Source of the DNA: Marivivens sp. LCG002
GTDB lineage: Bacteria; Pseudomonadota; Alphaproteobacteria; Rhodobacterales; Rhodobacteraceae
Length of the DNA stretch: 64,000 bases
Direction of reading: 5' to 3'
NCBI RefSeq assembly: GCF_030264275.1
Contig: NZ_CP127165.1
Coordinates: 248,001-312,000 of the forward strand
Numbering within the stretch: position 1 is the stretch's first letter; every line of letters begins with the position of its first letter. Below the pieces are notes generated by a model. It made no database searches and was not told the origin of the DNA. It saw only the letters and a list, made by a program, of their open reading frames with translations. The translations under genes and the position numbers were made by a program. Below are positions 53,780-62,582 of this stretch, piece after piece.

Positions 53780-54235
53780 ATGAGAATTGCGGTTGCGGGA
53801 GACAGTGCGGGTGGCGGACTTGCCAAGGTTTTGGCGGACCACCTTGCGTCCCGATTTGATGTAACGTTTTTCACAATGGCGGATTTGGGCGCAGAGTTTT
53901 ACGCGAACCTGTCCGAGAACGTGGCATCTGCGGTTGTCGATGGCAAATTCGACAAAGCCATCCTGGTTTGTGGCACAGGTATCGGTGTCTGTATCGCAGC
54001 GAACAAGGTGCCCGGCATACGTGCGGCTCAGACCCACGACACCTACTCGGCAGGCAAGGCTGCGACCTCCAACAATGCCCAAATCATCACGATGGGTGCG
54101 CGTGTGATCGGCGCAGAATTGGCCAAGGAAATCGTGGATACGTTCCTGTCCAAATCGTTCGACGAAGCAGGCTCGAGCGCCAGCAATGTCAAAGCGATCA
54201 ATGACATGGATGCGAAATTCAACGCCCGTAGCTGA
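53780..54235 (+). CDS. eryI: RpiB/LacAB isomerase of the EryI type
   Basis: This 151-residue sugar-phosphate isomerase has the family active-site segment [14 protein letters not shown] (Cys64 and Cys71). The N-terminus [14 protein letters not shown] matches EryI, which interconverts D-erythrulose-4-phosphate and D-erythrose-4-phosphate at the end of erythritol breakdown; ribose-5-phosphate is the alternative substrate. It starts 12 bases after eryH. The kinase and dehydrogenases eryA, eryB and eryC are not in the window. A terminator follows. Confidence 0.82.
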   Translation: MRIAVAGDSAGGGLAKVLADHLASRFDVTFFTMADLGAEFYANLSENVASAVVDGKFDKAILVCGTGIGVCIAANKVPGIRAAQTHDTYSAGKAATSNNAQIITMGARVIGAELAKEIVDTFLSKSFDEAGSSASNVKAINDMDAKFNARS

Positions 54236-54253
54236 CCGGCGGGACCACACAGC

Positions 54254-54290
54254 AAAAGCCACCGCGAGCGCTCTGCCTGCGGTGGCTTTT
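54254..54290. terminator. Bidirectional terminator between eryI and the acyl-CoA synthetase
   Basis: AAAAGCCACCGC (54254-54265) and GCGGTGGCTTTT (54279-54290) form a perfect 12-pair stem with a 13-base loop between two convergent genes. TTTT lies in the stem end on both strands, which suits termination in either direction. Confidence 0.82.
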
Positions 54291-54295
54291 CCTTG

Positions 54296-55924
54296 TTACC
54301 CTTCGGTCTTGGCACGATCCCGAAGCACAAATTTCTGGATCTTGCCTGTCGAGGTCTTGGGCAAGGGTCCGAAGATCACGGTCTTGGGCACCTTGAAACG
54401 CGCCATATTCTGGCGGCAGTATTCGATGATGTCTTCGGCCGTTGCCTCGGAGTTCGGTTTGAGATCGACAAAGGCGCAAGGGGTCTCGCCCCATTTTTCG
54501 TCGGGCTTTGCAACAACTGCGGCTTCCATCACGGCGGGGTGTTTATAGAGCACATCCTCGACCTCGATCGACGAGATGTTTTCGCCGCCTGAAATGATGA
54601 TGTCCTTCGAGCGGTCCTTGAGCTCGATATAGCCGTCGGGGTGCATGACGCCCAAGTCACCCGAGGCGAACCAGCCGCCGTTGAACGATTTCTGGGTGGC
54701 AGAAGGATTCTTGAGATAGCCTTTCATCACGTTGTTGCCGCGCATGAAAATCTCGCCCATGGTTTTGCCGTCCGAAGGGACAGGTTCGAGCGTTTCGGGG
54801 TCCGCAACCATTAGACCGTCAAGCGCCACGTTTTTGACCCCTTGGCGCGCCTTGAGCGTCGCCTTGCGATCGGCGCTTTCGCCGTTCCAGACGTCTTTCC
54901 ATGCACAAACCACAGAAGGACCATAAGTTTCCGTAAGGCCATAGACGTGGGTGACTTCGACCCCCATGGCTTCCATCTTTGCGATCACCGCAGCAGGCGG
55001 GGAGGCGCCCGCCGTCATGACCTTCACTTCGTGACTGAAGTCCTTGAGTTCGTCGGGCGAGTTGGCAAGCATATTGAGCACGATCGGCGCGCCGCAGAAA
55101 TGGGTTACCTTTTCATCGCGGATCAGTTGGAAGATCGGCTCTGCACGCACCGCCCTCAGACAGACGCAGACGCCCGCATTTGCGGCAATGGTCCAAGGAA
55201 AACACCAGCCGTTGCAATGGAACATGGGCAAGGTCCAGAGATAGCGAGAATGCTGCGCCATGCCCCATGTCGTGATGTTCGAGAGCGCATTCAGCGCGGC
55301 GCCACGGTGGTGGTAAACCACCCCCTTGGGGTTGCCCGTGGTCCCCGAGGTATAGTTGAGGCTGATGGCGTCCCATTCGCTGGCAGGCGGGGTCCAAACA
55401 AAGTCGGCATCGCCTTCGGCGAGCAGATCGGCATAGGTCTTTGACCCGACGCGTTTCCCGCCGTCGAACGTGCTGTCTTCGATGTCGATCACAAGCACAT
55501 CTTCCAGCCCGCTCATGTGGAGCGCGCGTTCCGCAACTTCGGAAAATTCGGGATCGACGAGCAAGACCTTTGCTTCCGCATGGGCGAGGATAAATGCAAT
55601 CGCTTCGGCGTCGAGACGGGTGTTGATCGTGTTGAGAACCGCCCCCGCCATGGGGACTGCGAAATGCGCTTCGAACATCTCGGGAAGGTTTGCCGAAATG
55701 ACCGAAACGGTGTCGTTCTTGGTGATCCCGCGCTTGGACAGGGCAGAAGCGAATTTGCAAATCCGCGCATAGGTCTCGCCCCAAGTCCGGCGCACGTCGC
55801 CGTAAACCACGGCCGTATATTCGGGGTAAATCGCGGCTGTCCGCTCGACAAAACTCAGCGGTGTCAGCGCCGCATAATTCGCCGCGTTCATATCGAGCGC
55901 GGTGTCATAGATGCTCGGGTTCAT
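54296..55924 (-). CDS. Acyl-CoA synthetase (AMP-forming), DmdB-like
   Basis: This 542-residue ligase activates a carboxylic acid to its CoA thioester through an acyl-adenylate. Motifs are Y-T-S-G-T-T-G-N-P-K-G-V (P-loop), Y-G-L-T-E-T-Y-G-P, W-F-A-S-G-D-L-G and the C-terminal catalytic Lys in S-T-G-K-I-Q-K. Sequence type is close to medium-chain enzymes and to DmdB, the 3-methylmercaptopropionyl-CoA ligase of roseobacters, so a role in DMSP breakdown is possible but not shown; dmdC/dmdD are not adjacent. The start at 55924 follows a GGGAGA. A TetR regulator lies just downstream in the map, upstream in transcription. Confidence 0.85.
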   Translation of the reverse strand: MNPSIYDTALDMNAANYAALTPLSFVERTAAIYPEYTAVVYGDVRRTWGETYARICKFASALSKRGITKNDTVSVISANLPEMFEAHFAVPMAGAVLNTINTRLDAEAIAFILAHAEAKVLLVDPEFSEVAERALHMSGLEDVLVIDIEDSTFDGGKRVGSKTYADLLAEGDADFVWTPPASEWDAISLNYTSGTTGNPKGVVYHHRGAALNALSNITTWGMAQHSRYLWTLPMFHCNGWCFPWTIAANAGVCVCLRAVRAEPIFQLIRDEKVTHFCGAPIVLNMLANSPDELKDFSHEVKVMTAGASPPAAVIAKMEAMGVEVTHVYGLTETYGPSVVCAWKDVWNGESADRKATLKARQGVKNVALDGLMVADPETLEPVPSDGKTMGEIFMRGNNVMKGYLKNPSATQKSFNGGWFASGDLGVMHPDGYIELKDRSKDIIISGGENISSIEVEDVLYKHPAVMEAAVVAKPDEKWGETPCAFVDLKPNSEATAEDIIEYCRQNMARFKVPKTVIFGPLPKTSTGKIQKFVLRDRAKTEG

Positions 55925-56073
55925 CCTCGTCTCCCTATTTGCACACATCGACCCCAAGGAAAGGCCAAAGGCGAAGTCTCCCTGTCGGGCGCCCAGCCTA
56001 GGGCCCCGATCTCCAGATAAGACGGTAGGGAAATATTATTGCGCCTGCAATGCGGTCAGTTGGTCGCGGTGCG

Positions 56074-56649
56074 CTATTTGCTGGCCAGTTGCTTGACGGT
56101 GAGGACGAGCAAGCGGTCCACCTGTCCGGGGGGCATACCCGATAGGGCTTCGTCATAGTTCAAGAGCACGATTCCATGGATCGCCGCAAAGGTCGCGCGC
56201 GCCAGTTGGGACCGTTTCTGGGCATCCATATTCGGCTGGATACGTTCGAGGGTCGTCTCGAAATGTGTCTGGAGTTGGTCGAAGATCGCCTGATACCAAT
56301 CCTTGTAGGCCGGATCGGGTGTGGTGAAGAGAACGCGCCAAAGGCTTCTATTGCTCTGGACAAACCGATGATAGGCCTTGGCCATATTGGTGAGCTCTTC
56401 AAGAGCATCCACATCGTTGCATTCGGCAATCGTGCTGATGAGTTTGACGAAAGTCCGCTCGTTCACGGCGTGAACAAGTTCACCCATATCCTTGACCGAG
56501 TTATAGATCGCGCCGACCGCGCAGCCTGCATCCTTGGCCAGTTCTCTTGCGCGCAGCGCCTCGGGGCCGCCCAAAACGATACGGGCTTCGGCAATAAGAA
56601 TAAGCTTGTCTCGAAGAGCCATGCGGCGGGTATGGGTCGGTGTCGGCAA
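56074..56649 (-). CDS. TetR-family transcriptional regulator
   Basis: This one-component regulator of about 191 residues has a helix-turn-helix at 20-60 (A-R-E-L-A-K-D-A-G-C-A-V-G-A-I-Y-N-S-V-K-D-M) and an all-helical ligand domain. I placed the start at TTG 56649, because AAGGA lies seven bases before it; an ATG at 56622 has no binding site and a longer TTG frame reaches 56679. It is transcribed toward the acyl-CoA synthetase with a gap of about 150 bases and may repress it, in which case an acyl-CoA is a plausible effector. Ligand and targets are inferred. Confidence 0.8.
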   Translation of the reverse strand: MPTPTHTRRMALRDKLILIAEARIVLGGPEALRARELAKDAGCAVGAIYNSVKDMGELVHAVNERTFVKLISTIAECNDVDALEELTNMAKAYHRFVQSNRSLWRVLFTTPDPAYKDWYQAIFDQLQTHFETTLERIQPNMDAQKRSQLARATFAAIHGIVLLNYDEALSGMPPGQVDRLLVLTVKQLASK

Positions 56650-56731
56650 CTCAGGTTCCTTGGTCTGAACTCGGTTCAATGTACTGCCAGGTATTTTCCC
56701 GTAAAGCGGTCAGGGGCAAACTTTTGCCGGA

Positions 56732-57952
56732 TCAGCGATTTTCTGCCTCGAGTTTCTCGTAGGGGTGGCGGAGAAACAAGAGCGCACAGATCAGGACCAA
56801 TGCAGCAGAAAGGATAAACGGTGCGCCGGGCAAGTACATTGGTGTCAAGTCTGATGTGAAATACCAGAAGATTTGGGTCAGGATGAATGGGGCAATAATC
56901 ATGCCAACTGCGTTGATCGAGGCCAGAGTCCCCTGAAGCTCGCCTTGCTGATCGTCGCGCGCAGTGCGGGACATGATCGCTTGGAGTGCGGGGCCGACCA
57001 CGGAGCCGAGCGCGGTGATCGGGATCATGATCAGCGCAAGGGTTCCGCTTTCCACAAACCCGAGCGCCGCAAAGACAACAGCATCAAGAAGCAAACCGCC
57101 GATGACAGCATTCCTTTCCCCCATCAATCTGAGAATGGGCCGCATGAGGACGGCTTGAACGATCGCCATCGACACACCGAAACTGGCAAGCGAAACGCCG
57201 ATCATCGCGGGGGACCAGCCGAATTGCAGCGCTGCAAAATAGGCCCAGATCGCAGGATAGACGAAAAAGGCGATACCGTAGACGAATGAAATCGAAAGAA
57301 GAAGTTTGAGGCCGGGCAAATGTCCGACCGACATCAAGGCGCCGATCGGATTGGCGCGTTTGAACGAGAAGGGACGCCGAATGCGGTCTGTCACGGTTTC
57401 AGGTAGCGCAAAGTAGCCCAAGCCGAAATTGAGGATGGCCAGAAGTGCGGCGGCGTAAAACGGCGCTCTTGTCCCCCATTGTCCAAGCAATCCGCCGAGC
57501 AGTGGTCCGAGAACAAATCCCATCCCGAAGGCTGCGCCGATAAGCCCGAAATTCGCTGCCTTGTCCTCGGGTTTCGAGATGTCGGCCATATAGGCTGTCG
57601 CGGTGGCATGTGTGGCCGCGGTGATGCCGCCGATCATGCGGCCCAAAAGTAGGAGCCAGATGGTCCAAGCCTGTGCCATCACGAGATAATCGATTGCCAT
57701 CGCCCCAAGCGCCAAGAGCAGGACAGGGCGCCGTCCGAAGCGGTCCGAGATAGAACCGAGCAGAGGGCCGAAAAGGAACTGCATCGCGGCAAAGACCGTG
57801 GCCAAAACACCGCCCCAAATCGCGGCGTTGCTGATGTCGCCGCCATGTACCTCGCGGATCAGGTCAGGCATCACAGGGAAGATCAGCCCCACACCCATCG
57901 AGTCGAGCAACATCGTGATCAGAATAAAGGTAACAGGCAGGCGCTTGTTCAT
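56732..57952 (-). CDS. MFS drug/efflux transporter, TetA-like
   Basis: This 406-residue transporter has twelve membrane helices. Motif A reads G-S-I-S-D-R-F-G-R-R-P-V between helices 2 and 3, and the N-terminus P-V-T-F-I-L-I-T-M-L-L-D-S-M-G-V-G-L-I is of the TCR/Tet group. Whether it gives tetracycline resistance is unknown; chromosomal relatives export many compounds. ATG 57952 follows AGGA. It lies 46 bases downstream of pcaB on the same strand and could be the last gene of that cluster, perhaps moving an aromatic-related compound. Confidence 0.85.
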   Translation of the reverse strand: MNKRLPVTFILITMLLDSMGVGLIFPVMPDLIREVHGGDISNAAIWGGVLATVFAAMQFLFGPLLGSISDRFGRRPVLLLALGAMAIDYLVMAQAWTIWLLLLGRMIGGITAATHATATAYMADISKPEDKAANFGLIGAAFGMGFVLGPLLGGLLGQWGTRAPFYAAALLAILNFGLGYFALPETVTDRIRRPFSFKRANPIGALMSVGHLPGLKLLLSISFVYGIAFFVYPAIWAYFAALQFGWSPAMIGVSLASFGVSMAIVQAVLMRPILRLMGERNAVIGGLLLDAVVFAALGFVESGTLALIMIPITALGSVVGPALQAIMSRTARDDQQGELQGTLASINAVGMIIAPFILTQIFWYFTSDLTPMYLPGAPFILSAALVLICALLFLRHPYEKLEAENR

Positions 57953-57998
57953 ATGAAGTCCTAGTTTGCCGCGAAGGGCGAAGGGTTGACCAAGAGGT

Positions 57999-59333
57999 CT
58001 AGTGCGTAAGTGCTTTTGCACGCTCTGCGAATTGACGCGCTTCCATCGGGGCAAGCCCAAGCTGGCTTTCGGGAGCGAAAACCCCGACAAGGTCCGCCTG
58101 GGGCCACATACGAGGCGCGAGATCGGCAAGGGAACCTTCCCCCGCGATCACCTCTTTGCACAGCGCTTTGACGGCGGCTTGTGCCTCGGGGCGCGGCATC
58201 GTTTTGGCCAAACGGAAAGACAGCGCTTCGGCATAGATAAGGCCGGTTCCATCGTCGATATGCGCCGCAAGCGTTTCGACGCGTGGCGTCATGCCTTCGG
58301 CAAGGTCACCCGCAATGGCGAGAGCACGGCCAAAGGCCATACACATTTGCGGCAGTGTCATCCATTCTGAAATCCAGGCCGCGCCGTCGCGTTGCTGTCG
58401 GTGGATCGCTGCGCCTTGAACCACAGAGTTGAGCCCGACCATCGTGCGCGCGATCGCCACGAGCACGGACGGCATGACGGGATTTTGCTTCTGCGGCATG
58501 GTTGAAGAGCCACCCGCCGAAGGAAGGATCACCTCGGAAATGCCCGATTGGGTCATCAAGGTGAGATCCTCGCCCATTTTGGCGGTTTGTGCGGTGACTT
58601 GTGTCATCCAAGCAGCAAGGGCGGCGACACCATCGCGCATCGCGTGCCAGCTTTCGCCCGTATCGGCAAGGCCGAGTCCTTTGGCCAGCGCTGAGCGGGT
58701 TGCCGCGCCTTTGTCCTCGAGAGCGGACAGCGTGCCTGCGGCACCGCCGAGGCTCACCTTGAGAACGCGCGAGCGAAGTGCAGGAAGCTCTTCGAGCAGG
58801 TTGGCGAGGGGGACACCCCAACTTGCGGCCATGGCGCCGAACGAGGTCGGCGTCGCCACTTGGCCATAGGTGCGCCCCGCCATCGGGGTTTCGGCATGTT
58901 GGTCCGCCAATGTGCCCAACGCTTTTATGATTTTCTTGAGTCGCTCCTCGGCTAGGACCAGCATTTGGCGCAGCCGAAGTGCTTGGCCAGTGTCGATAAT
59001 GTCCTGTGACGTGGCACCATAGTGAAGCCATTGGGCATGTTCGGGCGCTTGCATCAGCGAGCGGAAGGCCGAAACGAGAGCGGGGATCACGACCGCGTTG
59101 TTCCCCGTTTCGGGCGAAAGCCCCGCCGGGTCGATCTGAAGCTCGAGCGAGGCGCGGTGGATCGCCTTTGCGCTTTCCTCGGGGATAAGGCCGACTTCGC
59201 CTTGCGCCTTGGCGAGCGCTCCCTCGACGATCATCAGGGCCCGCACTTCGGCGCTATCCGTGAAAAGGGCACCGAACTCTCTGTCGAGCATGAGGTCGCG
59301 GTAAATCGCACTGTCAAAGAGTGAAGCAGCCAT
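57999..59333 (-). CDS. pcaB: 3-carboxy-cis,cis-muconate cycloisomerase
   Basis: This 444-residue member of the fumarase/aspartase superfamily has the signature G-S-S-T-M-P-Q-K-Q-N-P with the active-site Ser, and the G-A-T-S-Q-D segment with a catalytic region. It matches PcaB, which closes 3-carboxymuconate to a lactone in the protocatechuate branch of the beta-ketoadipate pathway. The ring-cleavage genes pcaGH and pcaC are not in the window. It follows an alpha/beta hydrolase gene by three bases. Adenylosuccinate lyase was considered and fits less well. Confidence 0.87.
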   Translation of the reverse strand: MAASLFDSAIYRDLMLDREFGALFTDSAEVRALMIVEGALAKAQGEVGLIPEESAKAIHRASLELQIDPAGLSPETGNNAVVIPALVSAFRSLMQAPEHAQWLHYGATSQDIIDTGQALRLRQMLVLAEERLKKIIKALGTLADQHAETPMAGRTYGQVATPTSFGAMAASWGVPLANLLEELPALRSRVLKVSLGGAAGTLSALEDKGAATRSALAKGLGLADTGESWHAMRDGVAALAAWMTQVTAQTAKMGEDLTLMTQSGISEVILPSAGGSSTMPQKQNPVMPSVLVAIARTMVGLNSVVQGAAIHRQQRDGAAWISEWMTLPQMCMAFGRALAIAGDLAEGMTPRVETLAAHIDDGTGLIYAEALSFRLAKTMPRPEAQAAVKALCKEVIAGEGSLADLAPRMWPQADLVGVFAPESQLGLAPMEARQFAERAKALTH

Positions 59334-59336
59334 TCC

Positions 59337-60044
59337 CTAGCCTTTCGTAAAGCTGTGAATATGAGCCGCGACCCCTTTGGGATCGGAGAAGAACGGCGAA
59401 TGGGAGGTCGCCATATCGACCACGGTCCCGTCGGGCCAGCCTTCTGTCATCGTGAATTGAAACTCGGTCGGGATCGCCCCGTCGTACAAACAGCGGATAT
59501 AATTGCGTGCGATGCTCGGACTGTTCCGAAGTTCCAGAGCGGTTTCTTGCGGAAGGATCGCTTGCGGGCAGAGGTTGGAGATTGCCCAAGCCGCCGTTTC
59601 AGGGGCGACGTCGTGATAGAATTTTTCCACCGCCATCTCGGGGTTGACCGTAAAGCTGATACGGGCTTCGTCCACAACGACCGCTTCGAGGAGCGGTTGT
59701 CGCGGCGCGGCGCGGCGCATGTCGGCAAGGCCCATTCCCTCGCGAGGGACATAGGCGCAAAGATAGATCAGCCGCTCAACCTTTTCGGGGGCAAGCTCGG
59801 CGGCTGCAGTGATCGGATAGCCGCCCATCGAATGCCCCACCAGCACTGCCTTGCCCTTGATCGCTTTGACGATCGCTTCGGCATAGAGATCCAGCGTTAC
59901 GGTCTCGACCGGAGTCGTGTCATCGCCGTGCGAGGGTAGGTCGATGGCGGTGACATCGTGTCCGAGCGCCTCGAGCTCGGGGATCACATCGCGCCAGCAC
60001 CACGCTCCGTGGCAGGACCCGTGAACAAGAATGATCTCAGACAT
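59337..60044 (-). CDS. Alpha/beta hydrolase, esterase-like
   Basis: This 235-residue alpha/beta hydrolase has the oxyanion segment L-V-H-G-S-C-H-G-A-W-C-W near the start and nucleophile elbow G-H-S-M-G-G, the pattern of the salicylate/methyl-esterase and hydroxynitrile-lyase-like group. It lies between pcaD and pcaB in one transcript, overlapping pcaD by eight bases. A role in releasing an aromatic acid from an ester for the pca genes is plausible but unproven. Confidence 0.82.
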   Translation of the reverse strand: MSEIILVHGSCHGAWCWRDVIPELEALGHDVTAIDLPSHGDDTTPVETVTLDLYAEAIVKAIKGKAVLVGHSMGGYPITAAAELAPEKVERLIYLCAYVPREGMGLADMRRAAPRQPLLEAVVVDEARISFTVNPEMAVEKFYHDVAPETAAWAISNLCPQAILPQETALELRNSPSIARNYIRCLYDGAIPTEFQFTMTEGWPDGTVVDMATSHSPFFSDPKGVAAHIHSFTKG

Positions 60045-60837
60045 GGCCCGTTGCCTTCATGAATTCGATCAGAAGATCGGCGTATTCCTGCGGTTTCTCG
60101 ACGCAAGGGAGATGCCCCGCTTTGCGGATGATTTTGAACTGGGACCCGGGAATGAGTTCGACTGTCTCGCGCACGAGATCGGGCGGAGTCGATCCGTCTT
60201 CCGATCCTGCAATCCCGAGGGTGGGGAGCCGAAGTCCGGACGTGGGCGTATAGAAATCCGTTCCTGAAATTGCAGCGCAGCAGCCTGTGTAGCCTTCTAC
60301 GGGGGTGTCGACCAGAAGCTGACGCCAGGGTTTGACCGCTTCGCTCTTGGCAAAGTCCTTTGCGAACCAGCGCTCCATGACATTATCGGCAATCGATTCA
60401 ATACCCTTGGTGCGAACGGCGTCGATACGGTCCTGCCAAAGTTTGGGGCTTCCGATCTTTGCGGCGGTGTTCGAAATGACAAGCGATCTGATGATGTCGA
60501 GCCGCTTGACCGCAAGGCCCTGCGCGATCATGCCGCCGATCGAAAGTCCGACGAAAAGCGCATCGCGGACGTTGAGCGCGTCGCAAATCGCTTCGGCATC
60601 GCTGACGAGCATTCCCATCGTATAAGGGGCGGGCGGGCAGTCCGATTTGCCGTGGCCGCGCTTGTCCATCCGCACAATTCGCAATCCCTCTGGCAGCAGG
60701 GGAAGTATCGCATCCCAAAGCCGCATGTCCGTCCCGAGCGAGTTTGCAAAAACGATGGTCGGTGCCGAAGCGTCGAGGTTTCCGTCCTCTCGTGCATAAA
60801 GAGTGACGTCACCTCTTTTTATATGGTGTTCGCGCAT
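60037..60837 (-). CDS. pcaD: 3-oxoadipate enol-lactonase
   Basis: This 266-residue alpha/beta hydrolase resembles PcaD, which opens beta-ketoadipate enol-lactone. Typical features are the early F-A-N-S-L-G-T-D-M-R-L-W segment, D-K-R-G-H-G-K-S-D, the nucleophile in V-G-L-S-I-G-G-M-I-A-Q, and the final G-H-L-P-C-V-E-K-P. AAGGA six bases before 60837 sets the start. It is downstream of another hydrolase with a 57-base gap and coupled to the esterase gene. Presence with pcaB suggests aromatic catabolism. Confidence 0.85.
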   Translation of the reverse strand: MREHHIKRGDVTLYAREDGNLDASAPTIVFANSLGTDMRLWDAILPLLPEGLRIVRMDKRGHGKSDCPPAPYTMGMLVSDAEAICDALNVRDALFVGLSIGGMIAQGLAVKRLDIIRSLVISNTAAKIGSPKLWQDRIDAVRTKGIESIADNVMERWFAKDFAKSEAVKPWRQLLVDTPVEGYTGCCAAISGTDFYTPTSGLRLPTLGIAGSEDGSTPPDLVRETVELIPGSQFKIIRKAGHLPCVEKPQEYADLLIEFMKATGHV

Positions 60838-60894
60838 GTCCGGTCCTTTGCTCAACTTGGGCGGAACATGGGCCGCGCCCTTGTCGAGGTCAAG

Positions 60895-61734
60895 TCAGGA
60901 AGCACGACTGGTTCTATGTAACGCTTCGATCCAGTCATCGATCACTTCAAGCGATTGGGGTTCGTCGAGGAACGGCACATGGCCACGTCCTTCGACCTCT
61001 CCATAGATCAGATCAGGGCGACGGGCCTTCATCTCTTCGGCCGTTTCTCTCGAGAGGATATCCGAGGTTTCTCCGCGCAAAAGTGCCGTTGGAAGTCCGT
61101 CCAGAGCGTCGAAAAGCGGCCAAGCGGTCGGCACCTCGCCGTCGAAGTCCTGACTAAAGCTCTCGCCAAGTCGCGGATCATACCGAGCGACGAGCCCGTT
61201 CGGTGTCTCGCGGTAATGCTGCTCGACTTCAGCGCGCCAGCGCGACATCGGAACGTTTCGAAACCCCTTCCAGAGTTTTGCACGCGCTTCCGCAGCTTCG
61301 TCATAGGTTTGCTGTGCGGGATTTTTGCCGACATAGCTGCTGATGATCCGAAGGCCGCTCGCCTCGATCTTGGGGCCTATATCGTTGAGCAACGCGCCCG
61401 ACAGGCGGTCTTTGTGGGCAAAAGCCATATACATGGCGATCAGACCGCCACGCGATGTTCCCAAAACGGCGGTTTTTTCAAGCCCGAGGTGGTCCAAAAG
61501 GTCGAGGACGTCAGTGGCTTCCTGCACCACGGTATAGGTCTCGGGGGGTGCCCATTCCGAGAGCCCGCGCCCTCTGAGGTCGATCCGTATCAGTCGAATT
61601 CCTTCGAGATGCGGGGCGACATGATTGAAGTCGGTCGAGTTTCGCGTCAGTCCCGGAATAGCCAGAACCGGCAGCCCTTGGCCCGTTTCGGTGTAATGGA
61701 GACAAACGCCGTCGCGTGTCTGGAAGGTGGCCAT
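60895..61734 (-). CDS. Alpha/beta hydrolase of unknown substrate
   Basis: This 279-residue alpha/beta hydrolase has V-L-A-I-P-G-L-T-R-N-S-T-D-F, D-L-R-G-R-G-L-S-E, the nucleophile G-T-S-R-G-G, and the final G-R-G-H-V-P-F-L-D-E-P. It is similar to C-C bond or ester hydrolases near aromatic operons. The start at 61734 overlaps the HAD gene's stop region by one base, so the two are coupled. Longer frames upstream have no binding site. The substrate is not predictable. Confidence 0.8.
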   Translation of the reverse strand: MATFQTRDGVCLHYTETGQGLPVLAIPGLTRNSTDFNHVAPHLEGIRLIRIDLRGRGLSEWAPPETYTVVQEATDVLDLLDHLGLEKTAVLGTSRGGLIAMYMAFAHKDRLSGALLNDIGPKIEASGLRIISSYVGKNPAQQTYDEAAEARAKLWKGFRNVPMSRWRAEVEQHYRETPNGLVARYDPRLGESFSQDFDGEVPTAWPLFDALDGLPTALLRGETSDILSRETAEEMKARRPDLIYGEVEGRGHVPFLDEPQSLEVIDDWIEALHRTSRAS

Positions 61735-62411
61735 CAGATAAGCTCCGCTAAGGTCGTCAGATCGGAAAGGACGTGGTGCGGATTTGCAAAGAGCCGATCG
61801 ATCGGTTCGCCGACACGGTTGACCCAAACGGTCTTGAAACCATAAGCCGAGGCCCCCGCAATGTCCCATCCATTCGACGAGACAAAAAGCACCTCGTTTG
61901 CGGCGCATCCCAGTGTCTCGGGGACAAGGTCATAAACCTTGGCCGACGGTTTGAAGATCCCGACGGACTCCACCGAGATCACCGAGTCAAGAAGGCCTTG
62001 GATCCCTGCGAACTCGACCACACCTTCAAGCATGTCGGGCGACCCGTTCGACAAGATCGCACAGGTCATTCCACGATCTTTGAGATCGCTCAGCATTTGC
62101 GGAACTTCGGGAAAGGCTTCGAGCTCCCAATAGAGAGCCAAAAGTGTTTCGCGCAAAATAGGATCCTCAATGCCTTGGGCCTCCATTGCCCAGTCAAGAC
62201 CGTCTTTGGTCACTTGCCAGAAATCGGTGTGATGTCCCGTGATCGCGCGAAGCCACGTGTATTGGAGCTGCTTCATACGCCAGTCGGCGGCAAGACGCGG
62301 CCAAACATGGGTAAGCGCATTTTGCTCGGGGCGCTCTGCTGCACGGCGCGCCGCCGAGTTCACGTCGAAAATCGTGCCGTATGCGTCAAAGACGCATGTC
62401 GTGATGCTCAT
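61734..62411 (-). CDS. Haloacid dehalogenase type II
   Basis: This 225-residue HAD hydrolase is of the L-2-haloacid dehalogenase type. It starts with C-V-F-D-A-Y-G-T-I-F-D-V, with the nucleophilic Asp, then L-S-N-G-S in motif II, Lys in F-K-P-S-A, and S-S-N-G-W-D-I-A-G-A, which is diagnostic for type II dehalogenases. GGAGG precedes ATG 62411. It heads the minus-strand cluster leading to the hydrolase and pca genes. A true haloacid substrate is possible but not established. Confidence 0.87.
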   Translation of the reverse strand: MSITTCVFDAYGTIFDVNSAARRAAERPEQNALTHVWPRLAADWRMKQLQYTWLRAITGHHTDFWQVTKDGLDWAMEAQGIEDPILRETLLALYWELEAFPEVPQMLSDLKDRGMTCAILSNGSPDMLEGVVEFAGIQGLLDSVISVESVGIFKPSAKVYDLVPETLGCAANEVLFVSSNGWDIAGASAYGFKTVWVNRVGEPIDRLFANPHHVLSDLTTLAELI

Positions 62412-62582
62412 ATTGTCCTCCCGTTTCGAAAACAGACTGACCCCGCCTTGGGGATGAAACAAGGTTTTCCTGTCGCCGGTTTGCAATAAGCGCGAATAAT
62501 GCCTAATTAGAGGGCATCGCTTCGAGCACCCGCAAAGACGCGGCCTCGTTTATTCATTCCCCCAAAAATTCGGAGAGACCTT

